A stretch of 34,386 nucleotides of DNA from NCBI RefSeq assembly GCF_002940065.1, contig NZ_MDEJ01000031.1, positions 1-34,386 on the forward strand, read 5' to 3'. A program made the translations under genes and the position numbers. A model generated the notes under the pieces. That model did no database searches, had not been told where the DNA came from, and saw only the letters and a program-made list of their open reading frames with translations. The stretch comes from Xanthomonas populi. GTDB taxonomy: Bacteria > Pseudomonadota > Gammaproteobacteria > Xanthomonadales > Xanthomonadaceae. Shown one piece after another: positions 15,061 through 23,691 of this stretch (the stretch's first letter is position 1; each line of letters opens with the position of its first letter).

Positions 15061-18000
15061 AGCGAGTGTTCCTGCGACTGTGTGCCATGGCCGCTATCGT
15101 CACGTCTGCGGGCGCGGCGCAGGCGCAGGAGCGCGTGCTCAACGGCTTCAACGACATCGGCGCCTGGCGTCTGGTGGTGTCCAATCAGGTTAGCGGCTCG
15201 CTGCGCCCGGTGGCCACCAGCTCCGGCGGCCACGCGTTATGTCTGGACTACAACTTCAACGGCGTGTCCGGCTATGTCGGCATCCGTCGCAATCTGCCGG
15301 TCGCCTATCCTGACAATTACCGCCTCGGCTTTGCGCTGCGCGGTGAGTCGCCGTCCAACGATCTGCAGGTCAAGCTGATCGATGCCAGCGGCGACAACGT
15401 GTGGTGGGTCAACCGGCCGGGCTTCAACTTTCCGAAGAACTGGACCACATTCAACTACCGCAAGCGCAACATCGAAAAAGCCTGGGGGCCTGGCCAGGAC
15501 AAGCAACTGCGCAGCAGCGCGGATGTGGAATTCACCATCTACAACAAGGTCGGCGGCAAGGGCTCGGTGTGCTTCGACCGCCTGACCCTGACACCGCTGC
15601 CGCCGGAAGACACCTCGCCGTTGAAGGCCGAGGCCATCACCGATACCGCACCCGCATTGGAACAACGCCTGGCCGATGGTAAGCCGGACACCTTCTGGCT
15701 CAGTGGTGCGGTCAAGCAACAGACCGTGACGCTGGATCTGGGCAAGGTGCGCGAATTCGGCGGCGCGGTGGTGCAATGGGTGCCGGGTTTGCAGGCCTCG
15801 CAATACGTGGTGCGCGCCTCCAGCGACGGGCGCGGCTGGCGCGATCTGCGCACCATCACTGCCGGTGCCGGCGGCACCGATTGGCTGGCCCTGCCAGACA
15901 CTGAAGCGCGTTACCTGCGCTTTGATCTCAAGGACGGCCCCAACTGGCGCTACGGCATCAAGGAAGTGCAGTTGCAGCCGCTGGCCTTCGCCGCCACACC
16001 GAATGATTTCATCAAGTCGCTGGCCGCGCAGATGCCGCGTGGCAGCTATCCGCGTGGCTTTTCCGGCGAACAGCCGTACTGGACCATCCTGGGTCTGGAT
16101 GGCGGCACCGAGCAGGGCCTGATCGGCGAAGACGGTGCGGTGGAAGTGAGCAATGGCGGTTTCAGCATCGAGCCGTTCGTGGTCACCGGCGGCAAGCTAC
16201 TGCATTGGTCCGACGTCAGCAGCGAGCAGAGCCTGCAGGACGACTACCTGCCGATTCCCAGCGTCGATTGGCATCACGACCTGATGAACTTGCGCGTCAC
16301 CGCGTTCGTGCAGGGCACGCCCGATCAGGCGCAACTGGTCGCGCGCTATCAGCTGCACAACACCGGCAAGGAAGCGCGCGCGTTCACCCTGGCGTTGGCG
16401 GTGCGTCCATTCCAGGTCAACCCGCCGGCGCAGTTTCTCAACACCCTGGGCGGCGTCAGCCGGATCGATCAACTGGCCGTGGATGGCGCGCAGGTCAGCG
16501 TCAACGGCAAACCGCGCGTGTTCGCTGCGCAGCGCCCGGACGCCGGCTTTGCCAGCGCCTTCGACAGCGGCATGGACGTCAGCCATCTCACCGCCGCCAC
16601 ACCACCGACGATCACCCAGGTCAAGGACGAGACCGGCCTTGCATCCGGCGTGCTGCTGTATCGCTGGAAGCTGGAGCCTGGCCAGCGACGCGAAGTGGCG
16701 CTGGTGATCCCACAGACCGGCGCGGCGCAGCTGCCGGCCGGCTTCGATGCCGACAAGGCGCAACAGCAGGTCGCCCAACAGTGGCGCAGCAAGCTCGACC
16801 GCGTCCGCATCAGCGTGCCGGCCGAAGGCAAGCCGGTGGTGGACACCTTGCGCACTGCGCTGGCGCATATGTTGATCTCGCGTATCGGCCCGCGTCTGCA
16901 GCCGGGGACGCGCTCGTACGCGCGCAGCTGGATTCGCGATGGCGCGATGATTTCCGAAGGCCTGCTGCGGCTCGGGCGCGAAGACGTGGTACGCGAGTAC
17001 GTCGACTGGTTCGCGCCCTATCAGTTCGATAACGGCATGGTGCCGTGCTGCGTGGACGACCGCGGCAGCGACCCGGTGCCGGAGAACGACAGCCATGGCG
17101 AGCTGATTTTCAACATCGCCGAGTACTACCGCTATACCGGCGACAAGGCGTTCCTGGAAAAGATGTGGCCGCACGTGACCGGCGCTTACGACTACATGGA
17201 AACGCTGCGCGCCAGCGAACGCACCGAAGACAACTTCATGCGCAACCCGGCGTTTTACGGAATGATGCCGGTGTCGATCAGCCACGAAGGCTATTCGGAC
17301 AGGCCGGTGCATTCGTACTGGGACAACTTCTGGGCGCTGCGCGGCTACAAGGACGCGGTGATGCTGGCCGGCGCGCTCGACAAGCCGGACGAGGTTGCCC
17401 GCTTCAGTACTGCACGCGATGAATTCAGTGGCGACCTGATCGCCTCGCTGGGTGCGGCGGTGCGCCAGCACAATCTCGATTTCCTGCCGGGTTCTGCCGA
17501 GCTGGGCGACTTTGATGCCACCTCGACCACCATCGCGCTGGCACCGGGTGGCGAGCAGCAACATCTGCCGCAAGACCTGCTGATCAACACCTTTGAGCGC
17601 TACTGGAAAGAGTTCTGCGATCGCCGCGACAGCAAGCGCGAATGGAGGGACTACACGCCTTACGAATGGCGCAATGTGGCCGCGTTCGTCCGCCTGGGCT
17701 GGCGCGACCGCGCCTGGGACGCCACCGCGTTCTTCTTCAAGGACCGCGCGCCGCAACCGTGGAATCAATGGGCCGAAGTGGTCTCGCGCACGCCACGCAC
17801 GCCGTTCTTCGTCGGCGATCTGCCGCACGCCTGGGTCGCCTCCGACTTCATCCGCTCGGTGCTCGACATGTTCGCCTACGGGCGCGAATCCGATGCCAGC
17901 ATGGTCATCGCTGCAGGAACGCCGACGCGCTGGTTCGAAGGCAACGGCATCGCCATCGCCGAACTGCGCACCCCGTACGGACGTCTTAACTACACCTTGC

Positions 18001-18224
18001 AACGCACCGACAAGCAACTGGTGCTGCAACTGCAGCCCGGCTTGATTCTGCCGCCAGGCGGCGTGGTGTTTCCATGGCCGTACCAAGGCGCCCCGGGCAA
18101 GGCCCGCATCAACGGCGAATCGGTCGAGTGGCAGAACGGGGAGCTGCGCATCCAGCACTTGCCGGCCAACGTGCAGATCGATGTATCCGGCGCGGTGCGG
18201 CGCGCCGAGCGCGCCACGCAATGA
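15057..18224 (+). CDS. exported discoidin-domain protein with six-hairpin glycosidase domain
   Basis: A 1055-residue exported protein starting at GTG 15057, which overlaps the permease stop as GTGA. The longer open frame upstream lies inside that permease. The signal peptide is RLCAMAAIVTSAGAAQAQ (7-24). Residues ~27-180 look like a jelly-roll carbohydrate-binding module. Residues ~188-310 form a discoidin (F5/8 type C) domain (DTFWLSGAVKQQTVTLDLG, EARYLRFDLKDGPNWRYGIK). A beta-rich part follows, then an (alpha/alpha)6 toroid from ~595 with SYARSWIRDGAMISEGLLRL near 620, PENDSHGELIFNIAEYYRYT near 677 and SYWDNFWALRGYKDAVMLAG. The acidic residues in WIRDG and ENDSHGE are catalytic candidates. 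I cannot name a GH family with confidence. It probably trims the same glycan that the operon imports. Confidence 0.85.
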   Translation: MKRVFLRLCAMAAIVTSAGAAQAQERVLNGFNDIGAWRLVVSNQVSGSLRPVATSSGGHALCLDYNFNGVSGYVGIRRNLPVAYPDNYRLGFALRGESPSNDLQVKLIDASGDNVWWVNRPGFNFPKNWTTFNYRKRNIEKAWGPGQDKQLRSSADVEFTIYNKVGGKGSVCFDRLTLTPLPPEDTSPLKAEAITDTAPALEQRLADGKPDTFWLSGAVKQQTVTLDLGKVREFGGAVVQWVPGLQASQYVVRASSDGRGWRDLRTITAGAGGTDWLALPDTEARYLRFDLKDGPNWRYGIKEVQLQPLAFAATPNDFIKSLAAQMPRGSYPRGFSGEQPYWTILGLDGGTEQGLIGEDGAVEVSNGGFSIEPFVVTGGKLLHWSDVSSEQSLQDDYLPIPSVDWHHDLMNLRVTAFVQGTPDQAQLVARYQLHNTGKEARAFTLALAVRPFQVNPPAQFLNTLGGVSRIDQLAVDGAQVSVNGKPRVFAAQRPDAGFASAFDSGMDVSHLTAATPPTITQVKDETGLASGVLLYRWKLEPGQRREVALVIPQTGAAQLPAGFDADKAQQQVAQQWRSKLDRVRISVPAEGKPVVDTLRTALAHMLISRIGPRLQPGTRSYARSWIRDGAMISEGLLRLGREDVVREYVDWFAPYQFDNGMVPCCVDDRGSDPVPENDSHGELIFNIAEYYRYTGDKAFLEKMWPHVTGAYDYMETLRASERTEDNFMRNPAFYGMMPVSISHEGYSDRPVHSYWDNFWALRGYKDAVMLAGALDKPDEVARFSTARDEFSGDLIASLGAAVRQHNLDFLPGSAELGDFDATSTTIALAPGGEQQHLPQDLLINTFERYWKEFCDRRDSKREWRDYTPYEWRNVAAFVRLGWRDRAWDATAFFFKDRAPQPWNQWAEVVSRTPRTPFFVGDLPHAWVASDFIRSVLDMFAYGRESDASMVIAAGTPTRWFEGNGIAIAELRTPYGRLNYTLQRTDKQLVLQLQPGLILPPGGVVFPWPYQGAPGKARINGESVEWQNGELRIQHLPANVQIDVSGAVRRAERATQ

Positions 18225-19115
18225 GCGGCATGCGCGTGGCCGTCCGCACGACGCGTCACGCGCTTGCCTGTGTGGCTGCGCTTGCGCTGTCGTGCCTGGC
18301 GGTTGCACACGCTGCGCAAGCGCAGACAGCCGCAGCGCCTGCGCGCACGAGATGACCCCCTGGTTACGCTCAATCTGCATCACGATCGCGAAGACTGGCC
18401 GGCCCTCGTGCCTATATCGCCAAACAGCTCAAGCAGCTGGCGCCGGATGTGATCGCGCTACAGCAAGTGATCCCACGCCGCGGCAGCGTCGAGAATCAGG
18501 TCGCGTGGCTGGCGCGCAAACTTGACTACGACGACAGCTTTGTCGCGGCCGATCCGGTCGATGCGCCCAAGCGCTACGGCAATACGTTGTTGAGTCGGCG
18601 CAAGGTGCTGGCCCGACATCAACGCTTGTTGCAGCCGCTCGACGATGACCGTGTTGCCGCACCTCTGCAGGTCGATGTCGACGGCCAGCCGGTCAACGTC
18701 TACGTCACCCATCTCAACGAACGCGCCGATGCACGCGGCACCGTCACGCGCAGGCGTCAGGTCGCCAACCTGCCGGACTTCATTTCCTCCAACAGCGATC
18801 AAGCCCCCCTCGTGATCGCCAGCGACTTCAACACCGCAGCCGATGCACTCGATCTGGAAGCGCTACGCAGAGGCTACGGCGACAGCTACGGCAGCGTGCA
18901 TCGCAACAGCGACGCCACGGTCAGTACCTTGAACCTGCATGTCTTCGACAAGCCGGCACGTATCGACCACGTGTTCTTCCAGCAAAACCGCCTGCTGGCT
19001 CGCGAAGCACGCATCCTGTTCGACGCGCCTTATTGCCGAAGGCCTTTGGGCCTCGGACCACGACGGCGTGTGGGTGCGCTTGCAGCTCGCCCCAAGCGTA
19101 CCTGCCGTCCCGTAG
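18221..19115 (+). pseudogene. decayed endonuclease/exonuclease/phosphatase (EEP) family gene
   Basis: An ATG overlapping the previous stop (ATGA) encodes a good signal peptide (RHALACVAALALSCLAVAHA) but the frame stops at 18355. EEP-type sequence then appears in another frame (VTLNLHHDREDWPA, from ~18363). It shifts back at about 18412 (IAKQLKQLAPDVIALQQV onward), and shifts again near 19033 to give IAEGLWASDHDGVWVRLQL before a stop at 19113-19115. Together the pieces cover the whole family: the Asn motif, the THL histidine, SDFNTAAD, ARIDHVFF and the final SDHD. At least three frame changes are needed. The metal-binding Glu of LQEV is Gln here (LQQV). It was once the last gene of the glycosidase/ABC operon and is very unlikely to make active enzyme. 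Confidence 0.88.
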
Positions 19116-19162
19116 CCTCGCGCACGCTTGAGATCAGCACCGCTCCAGCGATCGGATATATC

Positions 19163-19230
19163 GTAGGAGCGCCCCCGGGCGCGATGGAGCTTTAACAGGA
19201 ACGCCCCATCGCGCCCGGGGGCGCTCCTGC
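19163..19230. repeat. inverted pair of GTAG-type REP elements (BIME)
   Basis: A 23-base arm at 19165-19187 (AGGAGCGCCCCCGGGCGCGA plus TGG) is the exact reverse complement of 19206-19228, with an 18-base spacer. The left arm is headed by GTAG, and each arm can itself fold through its GCGCCC/GGGCGC core. This is the layout of REP/BIME elements abundant in Xanthomonas and relatives. It lies between the EEP remnant and the minus-strand TraB gene, where it may also end or protect converging transcripts. Confidence 0.85.
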
Positions 19231-19285
19231 GAAAGGCAACGGATGTTTCGCGGATTGCGGCGCACGCAACGACCCGCACCCGCAA

Positions 19286-20518
19286 TCACCCATGCAGGCG
19301 ATTGAAGATCTGCACGCCCGCCAGCCATACACCAGCCATGCTGCCGAAGTTGGTCAGCAGAAACGTCAATACCACGCGCGAGACGCGATTGCGGTACCAG
19401 CCGCGCAAGGTCTGCGCATCGTCGCGCAGCGTCAGGAAATCGCCATAGGCCGGCTTGCGCAGATGCACCTCGACCAAGGCGGCGAATGCGCCGGTCGGCA
19501 CGCTCAGACGGAAGGGCTTGAACGGCGCGACGACCGCAGCGGTCAGAATGCTCAACGGATGACTGCCGGCCAGCAAACAGCCCAGCGCCGCCAGACCGCC
19601 GGTATACATCGCCCACTGCAACAACAGATCGGCGCCCATGCTCAGGCCACCGCGCCAGAAACCGATCGCGATGCCGGCAATGATGACCGCCAGCACGCCT
19701 AGTGTGATCCATGGAACGCGCTTACGTTGCTGTACGTATTCCAGCGACTCGCGCAGCGGGCCGGGCGCATCGGTGTCCTGTTCCAGATGACGCGCAAGCC
19801 CCGTTAGATGTCCCGCGCCGACGACTGCCAGCACCTCATGCTGACCAGCGTTGGCTTCCTCGCGCAGGCGCGCGGCCATGTAGCGGTCGCGCTCGGCGAT
19901 CACCGTCTCGTACAGCTCCGGGCTTTCGCTGGCGAAATCGCCAAAGCTCGCCTCCAACATGTCGCCTTGCTTGAGCTTTTCGATCTCTTCTTCGCCCACC
20001 TCATCGGCGGCGAACAAGCCGCTCAGCAGACCGCCGGCCAGCTTCATCTTGCCGAAGAATCCCAGCCGCCCGGAGGCGCGCTTGAAGGTCAGGCCGACTT
20101 CGCGATCGATCAGATGCACCGGCAAACCTTGCGCGCGCGCCAGATTCACCGCTTCCTTCAATTCCGCGCCCGGCTCGATGCCAAGCTGCTTGGCCAGGCG
20201 GCGCTGATAAGCCGCCAGTGCCAGGTTCGCTGCGAACAGCGCCACGCGGCCCTTGCGGATCACCTGCACCAGATCCAGGCGGGCAAGGGCATCCGGGTCG
20301 CTGAGCGCCTGCAGGCGCTGCGCATCCAGTTCCACCGCCACCGCGTCGTAGCGACCGCTGCCGATCGCCCGCTGCACCGCAGCCACGCTGGCCAACGACA
20401 CATGCGCGGTGCCGAGCAAGGTGTAGCGCACGCCATCGCGTTCGACGATGCGGTGCGGCTGGCCGGACAGCGCATCGTCCAGAACGTGGGTGGTCTGCTC
20501 AGTCATGGGGTCATTCAT
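19286..20518 (-). CDS. TraB/PrgY family membrane protein
   Basis: A ~410-residue protein with an N-terminal TraB (GumN/ChaN-like) domain. Motifs are GTAHVS at residues 36-41, VELDAQR at 62-68, HLIDREVGLTFKRA at 135-148 and GAGHLTG at 234-240; these are probable metal or substrate-binding sites of a suspected hydrolase. Three or four membrane helices follow (WITLGVLAVIIAGIAIGFW, ALGCLLAGSHPLSILTAAVV, VVLTFLLTNFGSMAGVWLAG). PrgY homologues reduce pheromone signalling in enterococci, but the biochemical role in proteobacteria is unknown. Start at 20518 overlaps the GNAT stop (ATGAATGA); an alternative ATG lies at 20506. It is last in the minus-strand group and ends 56 bases from the REP pair. 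Confidence 0.85.
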   Translation of the reverse strand: MNDPMTEQTTHVLDDALSGQPHRIVERDGVRYTLLGTAHVSLASVAAVQRAIGSGRYDAVAVELDAQRLQALSDPDALARLDLVQVIRKGRVALFAANLALAAYQRRLAKQLGIEPGAELKEAVNLARAQGLPVHLIDREVGLTFKRASGRLGFFGKMKLAGGLLSGLFAADEVGEEEIEKLKQGDMLEASFGDFASESPELYETVIAERDRYMAARLREEANAGQHEVLAVVGAGHLTGLARHLEQDTDAPGPLRESLEYVQQRKRVPWITLGVLAVIIAGIAIGFWRGGLSMGADLLLQWAMYTGGLAALGCLLAGSHPLSILTAAVVAPFKPFRLSVPTGAFAALVEVHLRKPAYGDFLTLRDDAQTLRGWYRNRVSRVVLTFLLTNFGSMAGVWLAGVQIFNRLHG

Positions 20519-21036
20519 CAGAAGAAGGGGCGGTGTCACCGGGGCCGAGCGGGCGTTGCATCTGCAAACCGTCCAACCAGCGGCCATGTTTGCGGCCGAT
20601 TCCGGTGAATACTCCGACCGTGCGAAAACCAAAACGTTCATGTAGCCGACGCAATGCCTGATTACTGGCATCGCCGATCACCGCAATCATCTGTCGATAG
20701 CCGCATTGTTCGCAGCGCGAGATCAGCTCGCCCAACGAGGCCTTGCCGATGCCGCGTCCTTGCATATTGCTGGCGAGGTAGATCGAATTCTCCACTGTCC
20801 AGCGATACCCCGCACGTGCGCGATACGCGCTAGCATAGGCGTCGCCGACCACTGCAGCATGGCACTCGGCGACCAGATACGGATACCCCGCATCCACGAT
20901 GGCGCGCACCCGCGCGCATCTCATCGCGCGACGGCGCGCTGTATTGGTCGCTGTTGACCCCCGCAATCTGCTCCGCATAGATCGCGGTGATCGCCGGGAC
21001 GTCCGCATCGCGGACTTCGCGCATATCGACAGGCAT
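20511..21036 (-). pseudogene. GNAT acetyltransferase (phosphinothricin acetyltransferase-like), frameshifted
   Basis: The ATG at 21036, two bases before the end of the coupled amidase region, opens MPVDMREVRDADVPAITAIY, a typical GNAT start. That frame loses similarity after SAPSRDEMR near 20920. From there the family continues in another frame: AIVDAGYPYLVAECHAAVVG, RAGYRWTVENSIYLASNMQG, RGIGKASLGELISR (acetyl-CoA loop) and the end RKHGRWLDGLQMQRPLG. The break falls in a CG-rich run (GATGCGCGCGGGTGCGCGCC) and is repaired by adding two bases, which would restore MRARVRAIVDAG. The closest recognisable relatives are Pat/Bar-like N-acetyltransferases. Unless ribosomes shift or the run varies, it is inactive. 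It sits between aguB and the TraB gene. Confidence 0.82.
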
Positions 21037-21040
21037 GCGG

Positions 21041-21925
21041 TCAGTCGATGTAACGCTTGAGCAGATCGCCATACGCATCGATGCGGCGATCGCGCAGGAA
21101 CGGCCAGATGCGTCGCACATGCTCGCTGCGCTGCAGATCGACATCGCACACCAGCACGGTCGGATCCTGACCGGCTTCGGCGATGAACTCGCCCTGCGGC
21201 CCAAGCACATGGCTATTGCCCCAGAACTGGATGCCCGACGCGCCCATCGGCGACGGCTCATGCCCCACGCGGTTGCATGACAGCACCGGCACACCGTTGG
21301 CCACCGCATGGCCACGATGGCTGAGCACCCACGCATCGCGCTGGCGTTCCTGCTCGGGTTGCTCGTCGTCCGGATCCCAGCCGATGGCGGTGGGGTAGAG
21401 CAGCAGTTCCGCACCGGCCAGCGCCATCAGGCGCGCGGCCTCGGGGTACCACTGATCCCAGCACACCAGCACGCCGAGACGGCCCACCGAGGTATCGATC
21501 GGAGTGAAACCCAGGTCGCCCGGAGTGAAATAGAACTTCTCGTAGAAACCCGGGTCGTCCGGGATATGCATCTTGCGGTACTTGCCGAGCAGGCGGCCGT
21601 CCTTTTCGAACACCACGGCGGTGTTGTGATAAAGCCCGGCGGCGCGGCGCTCGAACAACGAGGCCACCAGCACCACGCCATGTTGCTTGGCCAGCGCGCC
21701 CAGGCGCTCGGTGCTGGGGCCGGGAATCGGCTCGGCCAGATCGAATTCGCCCACCGACTCGTGCTGGCAGAAGTAAGCACCGTTGTGCAGTTCCTGCAGC
21801 AGCACCAGCTTTGCGCCCTGCGCGGCGGCTTCGGCCACGCGCGATGCGATGATGGCCAGATTGGCCTCGGCGTCGCCGTGGTTGCGCTCCTGGATCAGCG
21901 CGACGGGAAGGAGATGACGGGTCAT
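21041..21925 (-). CDS. aguB: N-carbamoylputrescine amidase
   Basis: Hydrolyses N-carbamoylputrescine to putrescine, CO2 and ammonia, the second step of the agmatine route to putrescine in the cytoplasm. The 294-residue nitrilase-superfamily protein shows the catalytic triad Glu45 (LVLLQELHNGAYF), Lys118 (KYRKMHIPDD) and Cys155 (VLVCWDQWYPEAAR). The YHNTAVVFEKDGRLLGKYRK segment and the RDAWVLSHRGHAVANGVPV stretch are typical of the AguB branch. I prefer the ATG at 21925 over a TTG at 21937. It lies 77 bases downstream of aguA on the same strand, as expected for an aguAB pair, and just before the frameshifted GNAT gene. Confidence 0.94.
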   Translation of the reverse strand: MTRHLLPVALIQERNHGDAEANLAIIASRVAEAAAQGAKLVLLQELHNGAYFCQHESVGEFDLAEPIPGPSTERLGALAKQHGVVLVASLFERRAAGLYHNTAVVFEKDGRLLGKYRKMHIPDDPGFYEKFYFTPGDLGFTPIDTSVGRLGVLVCWDQWYPEAARLMALAGAELLLYPTAIGWDPDDEQPEQERQRDAWVLSHRGHAVANGVPVLSCNRVGHEPSPMGASGIQFWGNSHVLGPQGEFIAEAGQDPTVLVCDVDLQRSEHVRRIWPFLRDRRIDAYGDLLKRYID

Positions 21926-22002
21926 GGCAGCATCCAACTAGGTGGCGCACAGGGTAGCGCGCCATGCCGTAACACTGGCCTGCCGGCGGGAACATGAGTG
22001 GC

Positions 22003-23037
22003 TCAGGCGGCCAACAGGCCGGCGGGCAATTGCATTGTCAGGCAGTGCAGGCTGCCGTTCTGCCAGATCAGTGCGCGGCATGGCACCGGCACGATCTCGT
22101 GCTGCGGGAATGCTTCGGCCAGCACCGCCTGCGCTGCCGCGTCGGCCTTATCGCCGTAGGTCGGCATCAGCACCGCGCCGTTGACGATCAGGAAATTGGC
22201 ATACGAGGCCGCCAGACGACGACCATGATCGAGAATCGGCTCGGCCCAGGGCAGTACGAACAAGCGATACGGCTGCCCGTCGTGCGTGCGCAGTGCAGCC
22301 AGTTCGGCGCCCATTGCCTGCAGTTCGGTGTAATGCGAATCCTTGGACACATCGCACCCCTGGTAGACGATCGCATCCGCGCCGGCAAAGCGCGCCAGCG
22401 TATCAATATGCGCGTCGGTGTCGTCGCCTTCCAGATAACCGTGATCCAGCCACAGCACACGGTCCTGCGACAACCACGCGGCAAGGTCGGTACTCAACGA
22501 TTCGCGCGTGCGCTGCGGATGCCGCTCATGCAGGCACTTCCAGGTGGTCAGCAAGGTACCGGCACCGTCGGTTTCGATCGCGCCGCCTTCCAGCGCAAAG
22601 TCCACTGTTTGCACTTGCGCCGGCACGAACACCTGCGCGGCATCCAGCGAGGTCACCAACTGATCGTCCAGGCTGGCTTCGAACTTGCCGCCCCAGCCGG
22701 TGAAGCGGAAATCCATCAGCCGGAAACCGCCGTCCTCGCGCAGCGTGATCGGGCCGGAATCGCGCAGCCAGGTGTCGTTATAGGCCGCAATCACGAAGCG
22801 CACGCGCGCCATCTCCACCCGCGCCGACCGCAGCCGCGCTTCGGCATAAATCTGCAGGTCGTCATCGGCCACGCACACGATCACCGGCTCGAAACGGGAA
22901 ATCGCCGTCACCAGCGCGATATAGGTCTCGTCCACCTCGGCCAGACGCTCGGCCCAATCGGTGCCCGCATGCGGCCACGCAATCAGCACGGCGGATTGAG
23001 GTCCCCACTCGGCAGGAAAGCGAACGCGGTCGGTCAT
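22003..23037 (-). CDS. aguA: agmatine deiminase (peptidylarginine deiminase-like family)
   Basis: Converts agmatine to N-carbamoylputrescine and ammonia. The ATG at 23037 gives 344 residues, normal for the family; a TTG at 23046 is less likely. Guanidino-modifying enzyme motifs are seen: NDTWLRDSGP at residues 87-96, DFALEGGAIETDG at 146-158, LDHGYLEGDDTDAHIDTLAR with His210, and the nucleophile Cys332 in NGSLHCLTMQLP near the C-terminus. The neighbouring N-carbamoylputrescine amidase supports agmatine rather than protein arginine as substrate. A weak AGG precedes the start. Confidence 0.93.
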   Translation of the reverse strand: MTDRVRFPAEWGPQSAVLIAWPHAGTDWAERLAEVDETYIALVTAISRFEPVIVCVADDDLQIYAEARLRSARVEMARVRFVIAAYNDTWLRDSGPITLREDGGFRLMDFRFTGWGGKFEASLDDQLVTSLDAAQVFVPAQVQTVDFALEGGAIETDGAGTLLTTWKCLHERHPQRTRESLSTDLAAWLSQDRVLWLDHGYLEGDDTDAHIDTLARFAGADAIVYQGCDVSKDSHYTELQAMGAELAALRTHDGQPYRLFVLPWAEPILDHGRRLAASYANFLIVNGAVLMPTYGDKADAAAQAVLAEAFPQHEIVPVPCRALIWQNGSLHCLTMQLPAGLLAA

Positions 23038-23127
23038 ACCTAACAATTACCTATTAATGCCCGAACAACGCCAGGCTGTTATTGAATCCCCGCAAAGTGA
23101 TGTGCAGGCTGTGGCGAAGGACTCGCA

Positions 23128-23451
23128 TCAAAGCGGCGTCGGCCCGATCTCGTTCGCATCGGCCTGATTGGCCACTACGTCGATCACCCGGCTCTTCTCG
23201 AAGTACACGGTGAAGGCCGGATATACCCAGCGATTGATCGTCGGCCACTTGGGCTTCTGACCGCCACGTGGAGCGAGCTTTTCCTGTGGCACACCGTAAC
23301 GGCCTTCGACCTGGCTCATGCTGTCGCCGCGCAGGGGCAGAGCAGTGGCGGGCTTCTGCTGTGCACGATCCACTAACAGCATGTCGGCCGAGGCGGCGGC
23401 ACTGATCCCCATCAGCGCGATCAGCGGCATCACAAACAAACGGTTGCGCAT
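23128..23451 (-). CDS. small exported protein, conserved, unknown function
   Basis: A 107-residue protein with a signal peptide (MRNRLFVMPLIALMGISAAA, predicted cleavage at ASA-D). I chose the ATG at 23451, which has GGGGAG seven bases upstream; the longer frame adds 20 residues before the signal peptide. The mature part contains RGDSMSQVEGRYGVPQEKLA and INRWVYPAFTVYFEKSRVID. The G-x-S/T-x3-V-x3-GxP pattern recalls the BamE/SmpA fold, but this is only a resemblance. It probably acts in the periplasm. It is 90 bases upstream of aguA on the same strand, and a link to agmatine use is not implied. Confidence 0.78.
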   Translation of the reverse strand: MRNRLFVMPLIALMGISAAASADMLLVDRAQQKPATALPLRGDSMSQVEGRYGVPQEKLAPRGGQKPKWPTINRWVYPAFTVYFEKSRVIDVVANQADANEIGPTPL

Positions 23452-23638
23452 GTCATCTACTCCCCAGTGGACAAGAATCGGATGGTGATTACAGCAAAAA
23501 ACCAACACCAACGTCGGCGCTGGTGCAGCTCAGGCGAATCCGCCTTGCTACCAGCAGGCGGCTGCGAGGGCATCCCGAGCCGCTGAAGCCAAGCGCATCA
23601 CAGCGTCCGTGAAGGCCGCGCCCGTGAATCACCGCCCA

Positions 23639-23662
23639 AGAAAAAACCGCCCGGAGGCGGCT
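23639..23662 (-). terminator. rho-independent terminator after rpmJ
   Basis: On the minus strand GCCGCC-TCC-GGGCGG is followed by TTTTTT. It lies about 30 bases past the rpmJ stop and before the next minus-strand gene at 23451, so it isolates rpmJ. Confidence 0.8.
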
Positions 23663-23691
23663 TTGTCGGGTCTTGCACGCGCGGCATCGGC

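Noticed and set aside
16197-18383. 728-codon minus-strand frame opposite the discoidin-domain protein
   Set aside because: The plus-strand product has recognisable domains and a coupled start; the antisense frame has none.
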